Positions 19,196 through 28,275 of a DNA stretch of 64,000 bases are shown one piece after another. The position numbers and the translations under genes were made by a program. How positions within the stretch are numbered: the stretch's first letter is position 1; every line of letters starts with the position of its first letter. Under the pieces are notes generated by a model. That model saw only the letters and a program-made list of their open reading frames with translations. It ran no database searches and had not been told where the DNA came from. This DNA comes from Elusimicrobia bacterium RIFOXYA2_FULL_39_19 (lineage in GTDB: Bacteria > Elusimicrobiota > Endomicrobiia > CG1-02-37-114 > XYA2-FULL-39-19), in NCBI GenBank assembly GCA_001800285.1, contig MGVC01000071.1, positions 1 through 64,000 on the forward strand, given 5' to 3'.

Positions 19196-20518
19196 ATGAG
19201 AAATAACAATGCATTTATTAAGAATTTTAAAAATATTGATTGGATAATCCTGTTAGGTGTCATTTTTTTATCTGTTCTAGGAATTATTTTAATATTTTCA
19301 GCAACACTTAGAACAGGAGATCCTTGGTTTTATGTTCGCAAACAAACTGTCGCTCTTGTTTTTGGTCTAGTATTAATGATTTTATTTACAATTATAGATT
19401 ATCGTATATATAAAATCTATTACCAGTATATATATTATATATCAATATTTCTTTTGTTTTTGGTACTTATATTTGGCACAGTATTTAAAGGCCAAAAAGC
19501 ATGGATAGATTTCAAGTATTTTGCTTTTCAACCTTCAGAAATAACTAAGCTTCTTTTTATTGTGTCTCTTGCAGGTTATCTTGATAAAAATTCCAGAGAT
19601 CTGGGAATGCTAAGAAAACTATTTATACCAACAATGATGCTTTTTGGTAATATAATACTTATTCTTTTACAGCCGGATTTTTCTTCGTGTCTAGTTTATT
19701 TCCCTGTATTTTTGGCAATGTTGTATTTTTCAGGAGCAAGAGTACTTCATATTTTATCTTTCATTCTTTTTGGAATTGTAACTATAAGCCCTCCATTACT
19801 AAAAACACTTCTTACTCCCTATTTGGCAAAAACATCAGTAATCATGAAAATTCTTGCTTATAAATGGGAATTTTTTGTTTTTTTACTAATCATTGGTTTA
19901 TTGGTATTTTTTTTATGGTGGTTTCTTTATAAATGGAAAATCCAAATACCTATATTTTATTTCGTGTGTGTATTTCTTATTATTTTAGGAGGAGTATCAT
20001 CTTCTTATTTAGTAGGAAAGAGCATAAAAGAATATCAGAGAAAAAGGTTGGTAGTCTTTATAAATCCAGAAGTGGATAAACTCGGAGCCGGATACAATAT
20101 TATACAGTCCAAAATAGCAGTTGGTAGCGGAAAAACATTTGGAAAAGGTCTATTTTCAGGTACTCAGGCTCAATTAGGTTTTGTACCGGCACAACACACA
20201 GATTTTATTTTTTCGCTTCTTTCAGAAGAATTAGGTTTTGTGTTTTCATTTTTGGTTATAATCCTATATCTTCTATTAATATGGCGAATCGTAAACGTGT
20301 CTTATCAAAGCAGGGATAAGTATGGTTCTATTGTAAGTGCCGGGCTTGCAACCATGGTCGCATTCTACGGTATTATAAACATAGGCATGGTAGTTGGACT
20401 TATGCCTATTACAGGGTTGCCTTTATTATTCATCTCATATGGTGGCTCTTGCCTGGTCTCATCATTTATGGCTATAGGGATTCTCTTTTCAATACATATA
20501 CGCAGATTTATGTACTAA
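19196..20518 (+). CDS. rodA: SEDS peptidoglycan polymerase RodA
   Basis: RodA is the SEDS-family glycosyltransferase that polymerises lipid II with PBP2. The diagnostic run is KRLVVFINPEVDKLGAGYN, then SGTQAQLGFVPAQHTDFIFS and LSEELGF, containing the conserved Asp of the family. About ten or more hydrophobic segments are visible. At 440 residues it is longer than most RodA proteins (about 370-400) because of an extra hydrophobic region near residues 205-265, before the catalytic loop. I call it RodA rather than FtsW from its place next to mrdA. Confidence 0.93.
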   Translation: MRNNNAFIKNFKNIDWIILLGVIFLSVLGIILIFSATLRTGDPWFYVRKQTVALVFGLVLMILFTIIDYRIYKIYYQYIYYISIFLLFLVLIFGTVFKGQKAWIDFKYFAFQPSEITKLLFIVSLAGYLDKNSRDLGMLRKLFIPTMMLFGNIILILLQPDFSSCLVYFPVFLAMLYFSGARVLHILSFILFGIVTISPPLLKTLLTPYLAKTSVIMKILAYKWEFFVFLLIIGLLVFFLWWFLYKWKIQIPIFYFVCVFLIILGGVSSSYLVGKSIKEYQRKRLVVFINPEVDKLGAGYNIIQSKIAVGSGKTFGKGLFSGTQAQLGFVPAQHTDFIFSLLSEELGFVFSFLVIILYLLLIWRIVNVSYQSRDKYGSIVSAGLATMVAFYGIINIGMVVGLMPITGLPLLFISYGGSCLVSSFMAIGILFSIHIRRFMY

Positions 20519-20522
20519 CAAA

Positions 20523-22952
20523 ATGAATGAAATATTTAGTTCTGTAAAAAAACCTGCCAGATATACTAATTCTGAATTTAATTCAATTCATAAAGCTCAT
20601 GCTAAAGTAAAAGCTTGTTTATGTTTTCCGGATCTTTATGAATTAGGTGCTTCTAATTTGGGATTAGAAATACTCTATCATATAATAAATTCAATAGATT
20701 ATTCATCAACAGAGCGTTGTTACTGTCCGGATATTGATTTAGAAGAAATACTCAGAAAAGAAAACATTAAGTTGTTTTCACTAGAGTCAAAAAAGCCGTT
20801 AAAGGAATTTGATTTTATAGGATTTACTCTTCAGTATGAGTTATGTTTTACGAATATACTAACTATGCTTGATTTAGCAGGAATTCCTATTAAATCAAAA
20901 GACAGAACAGGTACGCAATGGCCTTTAATTATTGCCGGCGGCCCGGTATCATTTAATCCTGGACCGGTTTCCGATTTGTTTGATTTGTTTGTTATAGGTG
21001 ATGGTGAAGACGTAATAAAAGAAATATTACGCGAAATAAAAGCATATAAAGAAAAACCATTGCAAAAAGAAACCAGTAAAAATGAGTTGTTGCTTGCTTT
21101 ATCAAAAATTCAGGGAATTTATATTCCGGTAATTCACAAAGACCAAAGAAATCTTGAAATAGTAAAAAGAACGGTTGATATAAAAAAATCTTTTTATCCT
21201 ATCAATCCTATAGTTCCTTTTATTCAAACAGTACACTCACGCTATAATGTAGAAATAAGCAGAGGTTGTGTCCATAATTGCCGTTTTTGCCAAGCATCCA
21301 GTATTTATGGTCCATACAGAGAAAGAACTCCTGATCAGATATTTGAATATGTGAATGATGGGATAAAAAATACTGGGTATGACGAAATATCATTAGGTAG
21401 TTTATCAGTAAGTAGTTATTCAAAAATTGATAGTTTAATAGAAAATATCAATCGATATTGTATTAATAAAAAGGTTTCATTAAGCCTACCTTCTTTAAGA
21501 TGTGATAATAGATCTATAAAATTGCTCCCATGTCTTATTTATCCGCAAAGGGCAAATCTTACATTTGCTATAGAAGCAGGATCGCAAAAACTAAGAAGCT
21601 CCATAGCTAAGGGGATAAGCGATAACGACATATACAATACAATGCGGGCAGTTGATAAAATGGGGTGGAAACTTGTTAAACTGTACTTTATGATTGGTTT
21701 GCCCGGCGAAACCAAGGAAGACATTGAGGCAATAATCATTCTTGTAAAACAACTAACTAAGCTTACACCCAGAATTCAATATAATATTACAATATCTCCT
21801 TTTGTCCCAAAGGCTCATACAGGCTTTCAGTGGGAAAAGATGGAAGATATTGTTTCTTTAAATGCAAAGAAAGACATTTTAATGAAAAATTTGCGAGGGA
21901 ACTTAAAAGCACATAATGTTAGGATGTCAGTCTTAGAGGGCACTTTTGCCCGGGGAAACAATAAACTTTTAGATGTAATTATTGGTGCATGGAAAAAAGG
22001 AGCCAGATTTGATCACTGGTTCGAAAGATTTAAGCCAGATGCTTGGGACGAGGCATTTAGAGAAAATGGTGTTGAAAAAGATGAATTTCTAAATGAAATT
22101 CAAGATACATCCATTCTGCCTTGGGGATTTATAAAAACAAACAAATCTTCTGATTACTTTGAAGATGAAAAAAATAAATCAAAAATAGGCATTCTGGAAA
22201 AAGAAATAAAAGCAGATATTATAGAAGAAGATATCGTTTTAGAAAAGCCTATACAAAAGCAGGAAGACAGCAATAATGTAGAAAACAGTTTTGTTTATAG
22301 GCTTGTTTTTACGAGGGGTTTTTCTGTCCGATATCTGTCTCATCTTGAGCAGGTTGAGCTTTTCAGACGTGTTTTAAAAAGAGCCGGTTTACCTTTAAAA
22401 TATTCAAAAGGGTTTCACCCTCATATGGATATTTCTTTAGGGCCTGCAATAAGCGTAGGTTATGAGAGTGATAATGAAATAGTTGACATAGAAACTACAA
22501 AACAATTAGATTTAAGGCAGGCATCAGAATTCGTGTTGAACAATCTGCCCAAAGGGTATTCTTTATCAGGGATTCGCCAATTGTACATGAGGATGAAATC
22601 CGTAGATTCATTAGTATCTATTTTTGAATATTCAATTTTGGGCCTGGATACATTATTTGAGGTACAAAAAATAAATGAAATATTGACAGAATATGAAAAA
22701 AATGAATCCGTAATTATAGAATATATTAAACATGAAAAAAAAGAAACAGCTGACTTAAAAGAAAAGATTTATAAAATTGATTATAAAAGTTCATTATCTA
22801 TATTTCTAAGAAAAGAACAAAAAAATAATATTAAGCCTGAAAATGTGCTTTTGGAATTATTTAAGCTAAAAGAAAATGACTTTAGGTCTATTAGAATAAT
22901 ACGGAAAAATCTATATACTCATAAAGACAATGTGCTGTCCGTAATATACTGA
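20523..22952 (+). CDS. B12-binding-like radical SAM protein fused to DUF2344 (TIGR03960 type)
   Basis: This 809-residue protein has an N-terminal cobalamin-binding-like region (about 30-200, with the text LCFPDLYELGASNLGLEIL shortened to PDLYELGASNLGL and IAGGPVSFNPGP), a radical SAM domain with the 4Fe-4S motif CVHNCRFC (Cys249, 253, 256), and a C-terminal DUF2344-like domain from about residue 595, starting YRLVFTRGFSVRYLSHLEQ. The two halves are separate proteins (TIGR03960 and TIGR03936) in many Firmicutes, next to rng and rplU. The reaction is unknown; the neighbourhood hints at ribosome or RNA modification. rng is absent here. Confidence 0.9.
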   Translation: MNEIFSSVKKPARYTNSEFNSIHKAHAKVKACLCFPDLYELGASNLGLEILYHIINSIDYSSTERCYCPDIDLEEILRKENIKLFSLESKKPLKEFDFIGFTLQYELCFTNILTMLDLAGIPIKSKDRTGTQWPLIIAGGPVSFNPGPVSDLFDLFVIGDGEDVIKEILREIKAYKEKPLQKETSKNELLLALSKIQGIYIPVIHKDQRNLEIVKRTVDIKKSFYPINPIVPFIQTVHSRYNVEISRGCVHNCRFCQASSIYGPYRERTPDQIFEYVNDGIKNTGYDEISLGSLSVSSYSKIDSLIENINRYCINKKVSLSLPSLRCDNRSIKLLPCLIYPQRANLTFAIEAGSQKLRSSIAKGISDNDIYNTMRAVDKMGWKLVKLYFMIGLPGETKEDIEAIIILVKQLTKLTPRIQYNITISPFVPKAHTGFQWEKMEDIVSLNAKKDILMKNLRGNLKAHNVRMSVLEGTFARGNNKLLDVIIGAWKKGARFDHWFERFKPDAWDEAFRENGVEKDEFLNEIQDTSILPWGFIKTNKSSDYFEDEKNKSKIGILEKEIKADIIEEDIVLEKPIQKQEDSNNVENSFVYRLVFTRGFSVRYLSHLEQVELFRRVLKRAGLPLKYSKGFHPHMDISLGPAISVGYESDNEIVDIETTKQLDLRQASEFVLNNLPKGYSLSGIRQLYMRMKSVDSLVSIFEYSILGLDTLFEVQKINEILTEYEKNESVIIEYIKHEKKETADLKEKIYKIDYKSSLSIFLRKEQKNNIKPENVLLELFKLKENDFRSIRIIRKNLYTHKDNVLSVIY

Positions 22953-22996
22953 AAAAAAGCCAATAAACACGTGTGTTTTGAAATAATCAATATTTC

Positions 22997-23025
22997 TTGA
23001 CAAGAACATGAGAATTTAGTACTAT
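22997..23025 (+). promoter_or_regulatory. Likely sigma-70 promoter for rplU-rpmA-obgE
   Basis: TTGACA at 22997-23002 is followed after 17 bases by TACTAT at 23020-23025. The -35 box is perfect and the -10 has four of six consensus bases. The transcript would start near 23032 and reach the AGGAG site at 23046-23050 ahead of rplU. It lies in the 105-base gap after the radical SAM gene, the first sizeable gap since the start of the window. Confidence 0.65.
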
Positions 23026-23057
23026 TATAAAACTTTATTAATCACAGGAGAGCAAAT

Positions 23058-23372
23058 ATGTACGCGATAGTGTTAATTGGAAATAAACAATATAAGGTTT
23101 CTGAAGGGGAAAGTATCCTTGTAGACAAGTTATTAAAGAACGATGGTGAAGAGTTAGTAATTGAAAGCGTATTAATGATAAACAAAGAAAGTGAGTCTAT
23201 AATAGGCAATCCTTCAATAAAAAACGCAAAAGTAATTGCTGAAGTTACAACACAGACCAAGGGCCCCAAGGTTATATCTTTTAAAAGAAGAAGAAAAAAA
23301 GGTTATAAAAAAACAAGAGGCCATAGGACGGAACTTACAGAACTAAAAATAAAGAAAATTCAGGTGGAATAA
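23058..23372 (+). CDS. rplU: 50S ribosomal protein L21
   Basis: A 104-residue L21: [20 protein letters not shown] at the start, the central beta segment, and the C-terminal RNA-binding text [23 protein letters not shown] (core [11 protein letters not shown]). L21 binds 23S rRNA beside L20. It has its own promoter-like sequence upstream and is followed by rpmA after a single base. The ysxB/prp gene often found between them is missing. Confidence 0.97.
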   Translation: MYAIVLIGNKQYKVSEGESILVDKLLKNDGEELVIESVLMINKESESIIGNPSIKNAKVIAEVTTQTKGPKVISFKRRRKKGYKKTRGHRTELTELKIKKIQVE

Positions 23373-23373
23373 A

Positions 23374-23628
23374 ATGGCAAAAACAAAACATGCGGTTAAT
23401 GGCAGAGATAGTGCAGGAAAAAGGTTGGGAACAAAAGCAGTAACTGGACAGGTTGTCCCTGCAGGAAAAATAATTGTAAAACAAAGAGGCACAAAAATAT
23501 ACCCCGGAAAAAACACCGGACTTGGAACCGATTTTACTATATTCTCAAAAATTGCAGGAATGGTAAAATTTGAATGGATCCGCGGTGGAAGAAAACAAGT
23601 CAGCGTATACCCAGTCCTTAAAAGCTAA
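23374..23628 (+). CDS. rpmA: 50S ribosomal protein L27 with a short N-terminal arm
   Basis: The 84-residue sequence is L27 from [13 protein letters not shown] onward, with [19 protein letters not shown] and a normal C-terminal beta barrel. The N-terminal arm, which in E. coli reaches the peptidyl transferase centre, reads only AKTKHAV before NGRDS. It is about three residues shorter than usual and lacks the Gly-Gly-Ser stretch. The start cannot move upstream, since the rplU stop is one base away. There is no Firmicutes-type cleavable extension, in agreement with the absent Prp protease gene. Confidence 0.95.
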   Translation: MAKTKHAVNGRDSAGKRLGTKAVTGQVVPAGKIIVKQRGTKIYPGKNTGLGTDFTIFSKIAGMVKFEWIRGGRKQVSVYPVLKS

Positions 23629-23671
23629 TCTTTACATCTAATCTTTTTTTACTTTATTACACCCAAAACTT

Positions 23672-25000
23672 ATGTTTACAGACAAAGTACGTATATTTGT
23701 TCAGGCAGGCCGCGGCGGCGATGGTTGCTTGAGCTTTAGAAGAGAGAAGTATGTCCCTCTAGGAGGCCCGGATGGTGGAAACGGCGGTCGTGGAGGAGAT
23801 GTATATTTTGTTGCTGATAAAGAAATGACTACTCTTCAGGACTTTACATACAGGCCTCATTTTATAGCTGGAAATGCTGAGCATGGAATGGGAAGCAAGA
23901 AAAATGGAAGGGACGCAGAAGATTTATATATCCAAATACCCACAGGGACCGTTATATCCAGCATGGAAGGTGAAGAAAAAACCTTTATGATTGATATGAT
24001 AGAAGACGGGCAGAAAGTTTTGATAGCAAATGGCGGCCGTGGCGGGCGTGGTAACGCAAGTTTTAAAACTCAGCGCAACACAGCACCGAGAATATCAGAG
24101 AAAGGTGCTTTTGGTGATAAAATCACTTTAGAACTCGAATTGAAACTTATAGCTGATGTAGGGCTTATAGGTTGTCCAAACGCAGGGAAATCCACTTTGT
24201 TAAGCAGTGTTACCTCTGCACGCCCCAAGATAGCAAATTATCCATTTACTACGCTTTCTCCTAATTTAGGAGTATGTACCTATAAAAATAAGTCATTTGT
24301 TATAGCAGATATTCCCGGGCTGATAGAAAATGCACATAAAGGGAAAGGGCTTGGAATGGAATTTTTAAGGCATATTGAAAGAACTAAAATGTTATTGCAT
24401 ATGGTTGATGTTTTAGGTTTTGAAAACAGGGAAAGTTGGAAGAATTTTGAGTTAATAAATAAGGAATTATACAGCTATTCAGATGTGTTAGTAAAAAAAC
24501 CTATGATCGTAGTTTTAAATAAAATCGATTCTTTAACATCAAAAAAAGATATGCTGATTATCAGAAAAAAGTTTGAAAAAATATTGAAAGCCAGAAAGTT
24601 CAGGAAAGACTTTAATGCAGACAGTAGAATATTTGAGATTTCAGCCGTTACCGGAGAAAGCACAAAAAAACTGCTTGATGAGGTCATTTTTAAGCTCAAA
24701 GTGATTTTTGAAACAAAAAAAGAAGAAAAAGTTAAAGATATTATATCAGACACAAAAGATTATGTTATAAAATCAGAATTTGAAGTTGAAAGAATCAATG
24801 ATCATTTGTTTACTGTTAAAGGAAAGAAAGTAGAAAAACTGGCACAGATGACCCATTTTAATCAGGAAGAGTCTGTAAGAAGATTTTTTAACATATTAAA
24901 GAAAATGGGTGTTGAACGTGCTTTAAAGCGAAAAGGTGTAAAAGAGGCAGATTTAGTAAGAATTAATGAGATGGAATTTGAATATAAGACGGTAATATGA
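23672..25000 (+). CDS. obgE: GTPase Obg/CgtA
   Basis: Obg is an essential GTPase in late 50S assembly and stress response. The 442-residue protein has the glycine-rich Obg domain (residues 1-157; GRGGDGCLSFRREKYVPLGGP in part as GGDGCLSFRREK, GGNGGRGGD), a G domain with G1 GCPNAGKST, G3 DIPGLIENAH and G4 NKID, and a C-terminal OCT domain (about 360-435). It follows rpmA by 43 bases, the widespread rplU-rpmA-obg order. The start lacks a clear binding site. Confidence 0.97.
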   Translation: MFTDKVRIFVQAGRGGDGCLSFRREKYVPLGGPDGGNGGRGGDVYFVADKEMTTLQDFTYRPHFIAGNAEHGMGSKKNGRDAEDLYIQIPTGTVISSMEGEEKTFMIDMIEDGQKVLIANGGRGGRGNASFKTQRNTAPRISEKGAFGDKITLELELKLIADVGLIGCPNAGKSTLLSSVTSARPKIANYPFTTLSPNLGVCTYKNKSFVIADIPGLIENAHKGKGLGMEFLRHIERTKMLLHMVDVLGFENRESWKNFELINKELYSYSDVLVKKPMIVVLNKIDSLTSKKDMLIIRKKFEKILKARKFRKDFNADSRIFEISAVTGESTKKLLDEVIFKLKVIFETKKEEKVKDIISDTKDYVIKSEFEVERINDHLFTVKGKKVEKLAQMTHFNQEESVRRFFNILKKMGVERALKRKGVKEADLVRINEMEFEYKTVI

Positions 25001-25045
25001 TAATATTTTAATAGTAAAAAATAGTCTAGGAGAATTGAATTAATT

Positions 25046-26164
25046 ATGTCAGGCATTAAGAAAAGAAAAAGAATAGTAGTGAAAATTGGCACAAATACTT
25101 TGACAAGAAAAGATGGATCTTTAAATCCTGAAAGAATTGGTGTAATAGTAAAAGATATAGTAAATACATTTAAAATGGGCTATGAGGTTATTCTAGTCAC
25201 CTCGGGTGCCATAGCTTGCGGTGTAAGCAGGCTGAAATTAAAGAAACGTCCTTCCGAATTGCCGGAAAAACAGGCAACCGCAGCAATTGGCCAGCCATTG
25301 TTGATGAAAGTATACGAAGAACATTTTAGCGAATACAAAATTCCTGTAGCTCAGTTACTATTAACAAAAGAAGACTTTGAAAATAGAAAACGCTATATAA
25401 ATGCGCGTAATACTATCTTTACCCTTTTAAAGCTGGGTGTAATTCCAGTAATAAACGAAAATGACACCATTTCAACCGAAGAAATAAAATTCGGAGATAA
25501 TGATACATTGTCTGCAATGGTGGCTATAAAAGCTGAAGCAGACATTTTGATAATACTTACGGATGTAGACGGACTTTATACGGATGATCCTAATAAAAAT
25601 AAAAACGCGGTGGTTATTCATGAAGTCAAAAGAATAACTCATGAAATTGAGTCTTGTGCAAAATGTTCCCCCGGTTCGGGTTTTTCAACGGGTGGGATGT
25701 TTACAAAAATCAAAGCAGCAAAAATTGCTGCTAAAAGCGGAGTAGAAACAGTAATAGCGAATGGTTTTAAAAGTAACATATTGCAGGATATATTATCCGG
25801 AGCAAAAATAGGTACAAGATTTCAAAAAGAAGAGAAAACAATTGATTCAAAAAAACGCTGGATTGCTTTTGGAGCAAAAGTAAAAGGAAAAATACGGATT
25901 GATTCAGGAGCAAAGGATGCTTTAATAAAGAATTCAAAAAGCTTATTGGCTTCCGGCATAATAGCAGTTGAAGGAAAATTTGATGCAGGAGACAGTGTCG
26001 CCATATATTCAACTGACGGTAAGGAACTGGCCCGTGGTATAGTACAGTTTTCAAAAGTTGAAATTGAAAAAATTAAAGGAAAAAAATCATCGGAAATATC
26101 CAAAATATTAGATAAGTCCGATTTTTTAGAGGTTATTCACCGAGATAATCTTGTTTTAATGTAA
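25046..26164 (+). CDS. proB: Glutamate 5-kinase
   Basis: ProB phosphorylates glutamate in the first step of proline synthesis. This 372-residue protein has an amino-acid kinase domain (KIGTNTLTRKDGSLN, VTSGAIACGV, NENDTIS, FGDNDTLSAMVA, LTDVDGLYTDDP) and a C-terminal PUA domain from about residue 275 (RWIAFGAKVKGKIRIDSGA in part as KGKIRIDSGA). proA and proC are not in the window. Obg-proB is a common pairing. Its stop overlaps the ychF start by one base (TAATG). Confidence 0.96.
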   Translation: MSGIKKRKRIVVKIGTNTLTRKDGSLNPERIGVIVKDIVNTFKMGYEVILVTSGAIACGVSRLKLKKRPSELPEKQATAAIGQPLLMKVYEEHFSEYKIPVAQLLLTKEDFENRKRYINARNTIFTLLKLGVIPVINENDTISTEEIKFGDNDTLSAMVAIKAEADILIILTDVDGLYTDDPNKNKNAVVIHEVKRITHEIESCAKCSPGSGFSTGGMFTKIKAAKIAAKSGVETVIANGFKSNILQDILSGAKIGTRFQKEEKTIDSKKRWIAFGAKVKGKIRIDSGAKDALIKNSKSLLASGIIAVEGKFDAGDSVAIYSTDGKELARGIVQFSKVEIEKIKGKKSSEISKILDKSDFLEVIHRDNLVLM

Positions 26165-27240
26165 TGGAAATAGGAATAATAGGCCTTCCAAATGTAGGAA
26201 AATCCACTCTTTTCAATGCGCTGTCAATCATGAACGTGCCAGCAGAAAACTTTCCGTTTACTACAATAGAACCCAATATTGGAATTGTACCTTTAAAAGA
26301 TACGCGCCTAAAACAGATTGCGGGTATATTTAATCCTAAAAAAGTAACAAATACCACAGTAAAATTTGTTGATATTGCAGGATTAGTAAAAGGTGCAAAT
26401 CAAGGAGAAGGACTGGGAAACAAGTTTTTGTCACATATCAGGGAAGTTGATTCTATTATGCATGTAATAAGAATGTTTGAGGCAGGCAATGTGATAAACA
26501 CTCTTGAAAAATGCGACCCTTGGCAGGAAATAGAAATTATTGAAACAGAATTAATTCTTTCTGATCTGGGGCAGGTAATAGTAGCAAAAGAAAGGCTTCA
26601 GGGACTTCAGAAGTGTGGAAATAAAGAAGCAAGGATAAAATTTGAACTATTAGAGTCAATCGCAAATGGTTTAAATCAAAGTAAAACAGTAAGAATGATT
26701 AATGAAGAACAGAAAATTGATTTTAAAATATTGCAGGAATATAACTTTCTTACAACAAAGCCGATAATGTATGTTTTAAATGTAAATCAGAATACAAATA
26801 AGGACAAGCTCGAAGAAACTATAAACACTATAAAAGCAAAACGTAAAACCAATGTTATAGCCATTGATTCGCAAATTGAAAGTGAATTGGCTCAAATGCC
26901 CGAAAATGAAAGAGATAACTTTGCCAAAGAATTATGTGTGGAATCAAGAATTGATGAGCTTATACAAAAAGCATATAAATTACTCGGTTTGATAACATTT
27001 TATACGGTCGTAGGAAGTGAAGTAAGAGCCTGGTCAATTCAGTCAGGTACAGCTGCAAAACCAGCTGCGGGTAAAATCCATACAGATATGGAAAAAGGTT
27101 TCATAAAAGTTGAAGTATACTCAGTTGAAGATCTGGTAAATCATGGTTCGGAAAAGAAGCTTTCAGAAAAAGGTTTGATACGAGTTGAAGGAAAAGACTA
27201 TATAGTAAAAGATGGCGATATCATGCAGATTAAGTTTTAG
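26164..27240 (+). CDS. ychF: Ribosome-binding ATPase YchF/Ola1
   Basis: YchF is a P-loop ATPase of the Obg family that associates with ribosomes. The 358-residue protein has the P-loop GLPNVGKST at residues 6-14, DIAGLVKGANQGEGLGNKFL (Walker B region) and a C-terminal TGS domain ending in KDYIVKDGDIMQIKF. It is about the usual length (363 in E. coli). It ends the obg-proB-ychF group; the next gene begins after a 190-base gap with a new promoter. Confidence 0.97.
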   Translation: MEIGIIGLPNVGKSTLFNALSIMNVPAENFPFTTIEPNIGIVPLKDTRLKQIAGIFNPKKVTNTTVKFVDIAGLVKGANQGEGLGNKFLSHIREVDSIMHVIRMFEAGNVINTLEKCDPWQEIEIIETELILSDLGQVIVAKERLQGLQKCGNKEARIKFELLESIANGLNQSKTVRMINEEQKIDFKILQEYNFLTTKPIMYVLNVNQNTNKDKLEETINTIKAKRKTNVIAIDSQIESELAQMPENERDNFAKELCVESRIDELIQKAYKLLGLITFYTVVGSEVRAWSIQSGTAAKPAAGKIHTDMEKGFIKVEVYSVEDLVNHGSEKKLSEKGLIRVEGKDYIVKDGDIMQIKF

Positions 27241-27325
27241 TGACTTTTAACATAATCCGATTAACACCTCAAAATATTTAAACAGCAGTTCATTGTTCCC
27301 GTCATAAATTAAGCTAAAAAAAATA

Positions 27326-27354
27326 TTGACAAAAACACCCAAAAATAGTAAAAT
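27326..27354 (+). promoter_or_regulatory. Strong sigma-70 promoter of the rpsF-ssb-rpsR-rplI-dnaB operon
   Basis: TTGACA at 27326-27331, a 17-base spacer, and TAAAAT at 27349-27354. Eleven of twelve hexamer bases match consensus. Transcription would start near 27361 and give a leader of about 70 bases before rpsF. The region 27241-27325 between ychF and this promoter shows no gene and no clear terminator. Confidence 0.8.
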
Positions 27355-27367
27355 TCTCTGTACTAAA

Positions 27368-27408
27368 AAGTCCCCTTTGCTCCATAGCAAAGTAAAATAT
27401 GAGGGCTT
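27368..27408 (+). promoter_or_regulatory. Structured leader RNA before rpsF
   Basis: The leader can fold into an inner hairpin, CTTTGCT at 27375-27381 paired with AGCAAAG at 27386-27392 around a CCAT loop (7 perfect pairs). An outer stem joins AAG-CCC (27368-27374, bulged T at 27371) with GGGCTT (27403-27408). Leaders of rpsF operons in many bacteria bind the S6:S18 complex for autoregulation; I did not find the expected CCG signature, so that role is only a suggestion. Confidence 0.45.
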
Positions 27409-27430
27409 AAAATCCATAAAGGAGGACGAT

Positions 27431-27808
27431 ATGAATCGTTACGATACAATTTTTATTTGTAAGCCAGACCTACCTTCGGAAAAGATATCCAGTCTTACCG
27501 AAAAAGTCAAATCAATTATCACTTCTACAAGCAGTGAAATCATTTCTGTAAACGAATGGGGCAAGAGAAGACTTGCGTATGCTATCTCGGGATATGAAGA
27601 TGGTTATTATGTATACATCGAGTATTCTTCTATGGGAGATGCAGTAAACAAGGTTGAGGATTTCTACAAAATAACTGAAGAAATCTTCAGGTACATTACT
27701 GTGAAAAAAGTAGAAAAGAAACGCAAGAAACCACAGCCTAAACCTAAAGAAGTCAAAAAGGAGGATGTGCCCAATGTCCCAGAAAATAAGGTTACCAGAA
27801 CAGAATAA
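27431..27808 (+). CDS. rpsF: 30S ribosomal protein S6
   Basis: S6 pairs with S18 on the 30S platform. The 125-residue protein has RYDTIFICKPDLPSEKI, then NEWGKRRLAYAISGYEDGYY and a strand pair typical of S6, followed by a Lys/Pro-rich C-terminal tail (KKRKKPQPKPKEVKKED) and VTRTE. I chose the ATG at 27431, preceded by a strong GGAGG site; the frame is open upstream to 27326 but this lies over the promoter. Its 3' end overlaps ssb by 35 bases. Confidence 0.96.
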   Translation: MNRYDTIFICKPDLPSEKISSLTEKVKSIITSTSSEIISVNEWGKRRLAYAISGYEDGYYVYIEYSSMGDAVNKVEDFYKITEEIFRYITVKKVEKKRKKPQPKPKEVKKEDVPNVPENKVTRTE

Positions 27809-28235
27809 CGTAACTTTAATCGGTAGATTAACCGCTGACCCTGTATTAAGATATACACAGAAAGGCCAAGGTGTTTGCAGGTTTGATATAGCGGTAAATA
27901 GAAGTTATCGTGATACAGGTGGTGAATGGCAAAAAGAGGTAAATTTCATTCCTATAGTAGTATGGAGAGATTCGGCTCTTAGATGCAATGAACGCCTGAA
28001 AAAAGGCAGCCCGGTGTTTGTAACTGGCAGGCTACGTAACCGTTCATGGGAAGACAAGCAGGGACAGAAGCATTCTTCTCTTGAAGTGGAAGTACAGAAA
28101 ATACAATTTTTACAGGCTCTTGGAGATGATTCAGCTGAGTCCCCGGCAGTTGCCTCCGGTGAAAACATGCTGGCTGACACCAACAAGGTTCCTGAAACGT
28201 CATCAGATACATCAGAAGAAGAAATTCCATTTTAA
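27774..28235 (+). CDS. ssb: Single-stranded DNA-binding protein
   Basis: SSB coats single-stranded DNA in replication and repair. The 153-residue protein has one OB domain (NNVTLIGRLTADPVLRYT, FDIAVNRSYRD, VNFIPIVVWRD, VFVTGRLRNRSW), a flexible linker and the acidic tip SEEEIPF that binds partner proteins. I chose the ATG at 27774, 9 bases after a GGAGG; an ATG at 27765 sits too close to it. It begins inside the end of rpsF, so the two are coupled. Confidence 0.97.
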   Translation: MSQKIRLPEQNNVTLIGRLTADPVLRYTQKGQGVCRFDIAVNRSYRDTGGEWQKEVNFIPIVVWRDSALRCNERLKKGSPVFVTGRLRNRSWEDKQGQKHSSLEVEVQKIQFLQALGDDSAESPAVASGENMLADTNKVPETSSDTSEEEIPF

Positions 28236-28275
28236 ACGGCAGTATTCATTATTTTAACAATAAAGGAGAAATTCG

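Noticed and set aside
22960..22985. Inverted repeat AAACA / TGTTT after the radical SAM gene as a terminator
   Set aside because: Only five A/T-rich pairs and no T run follow it.
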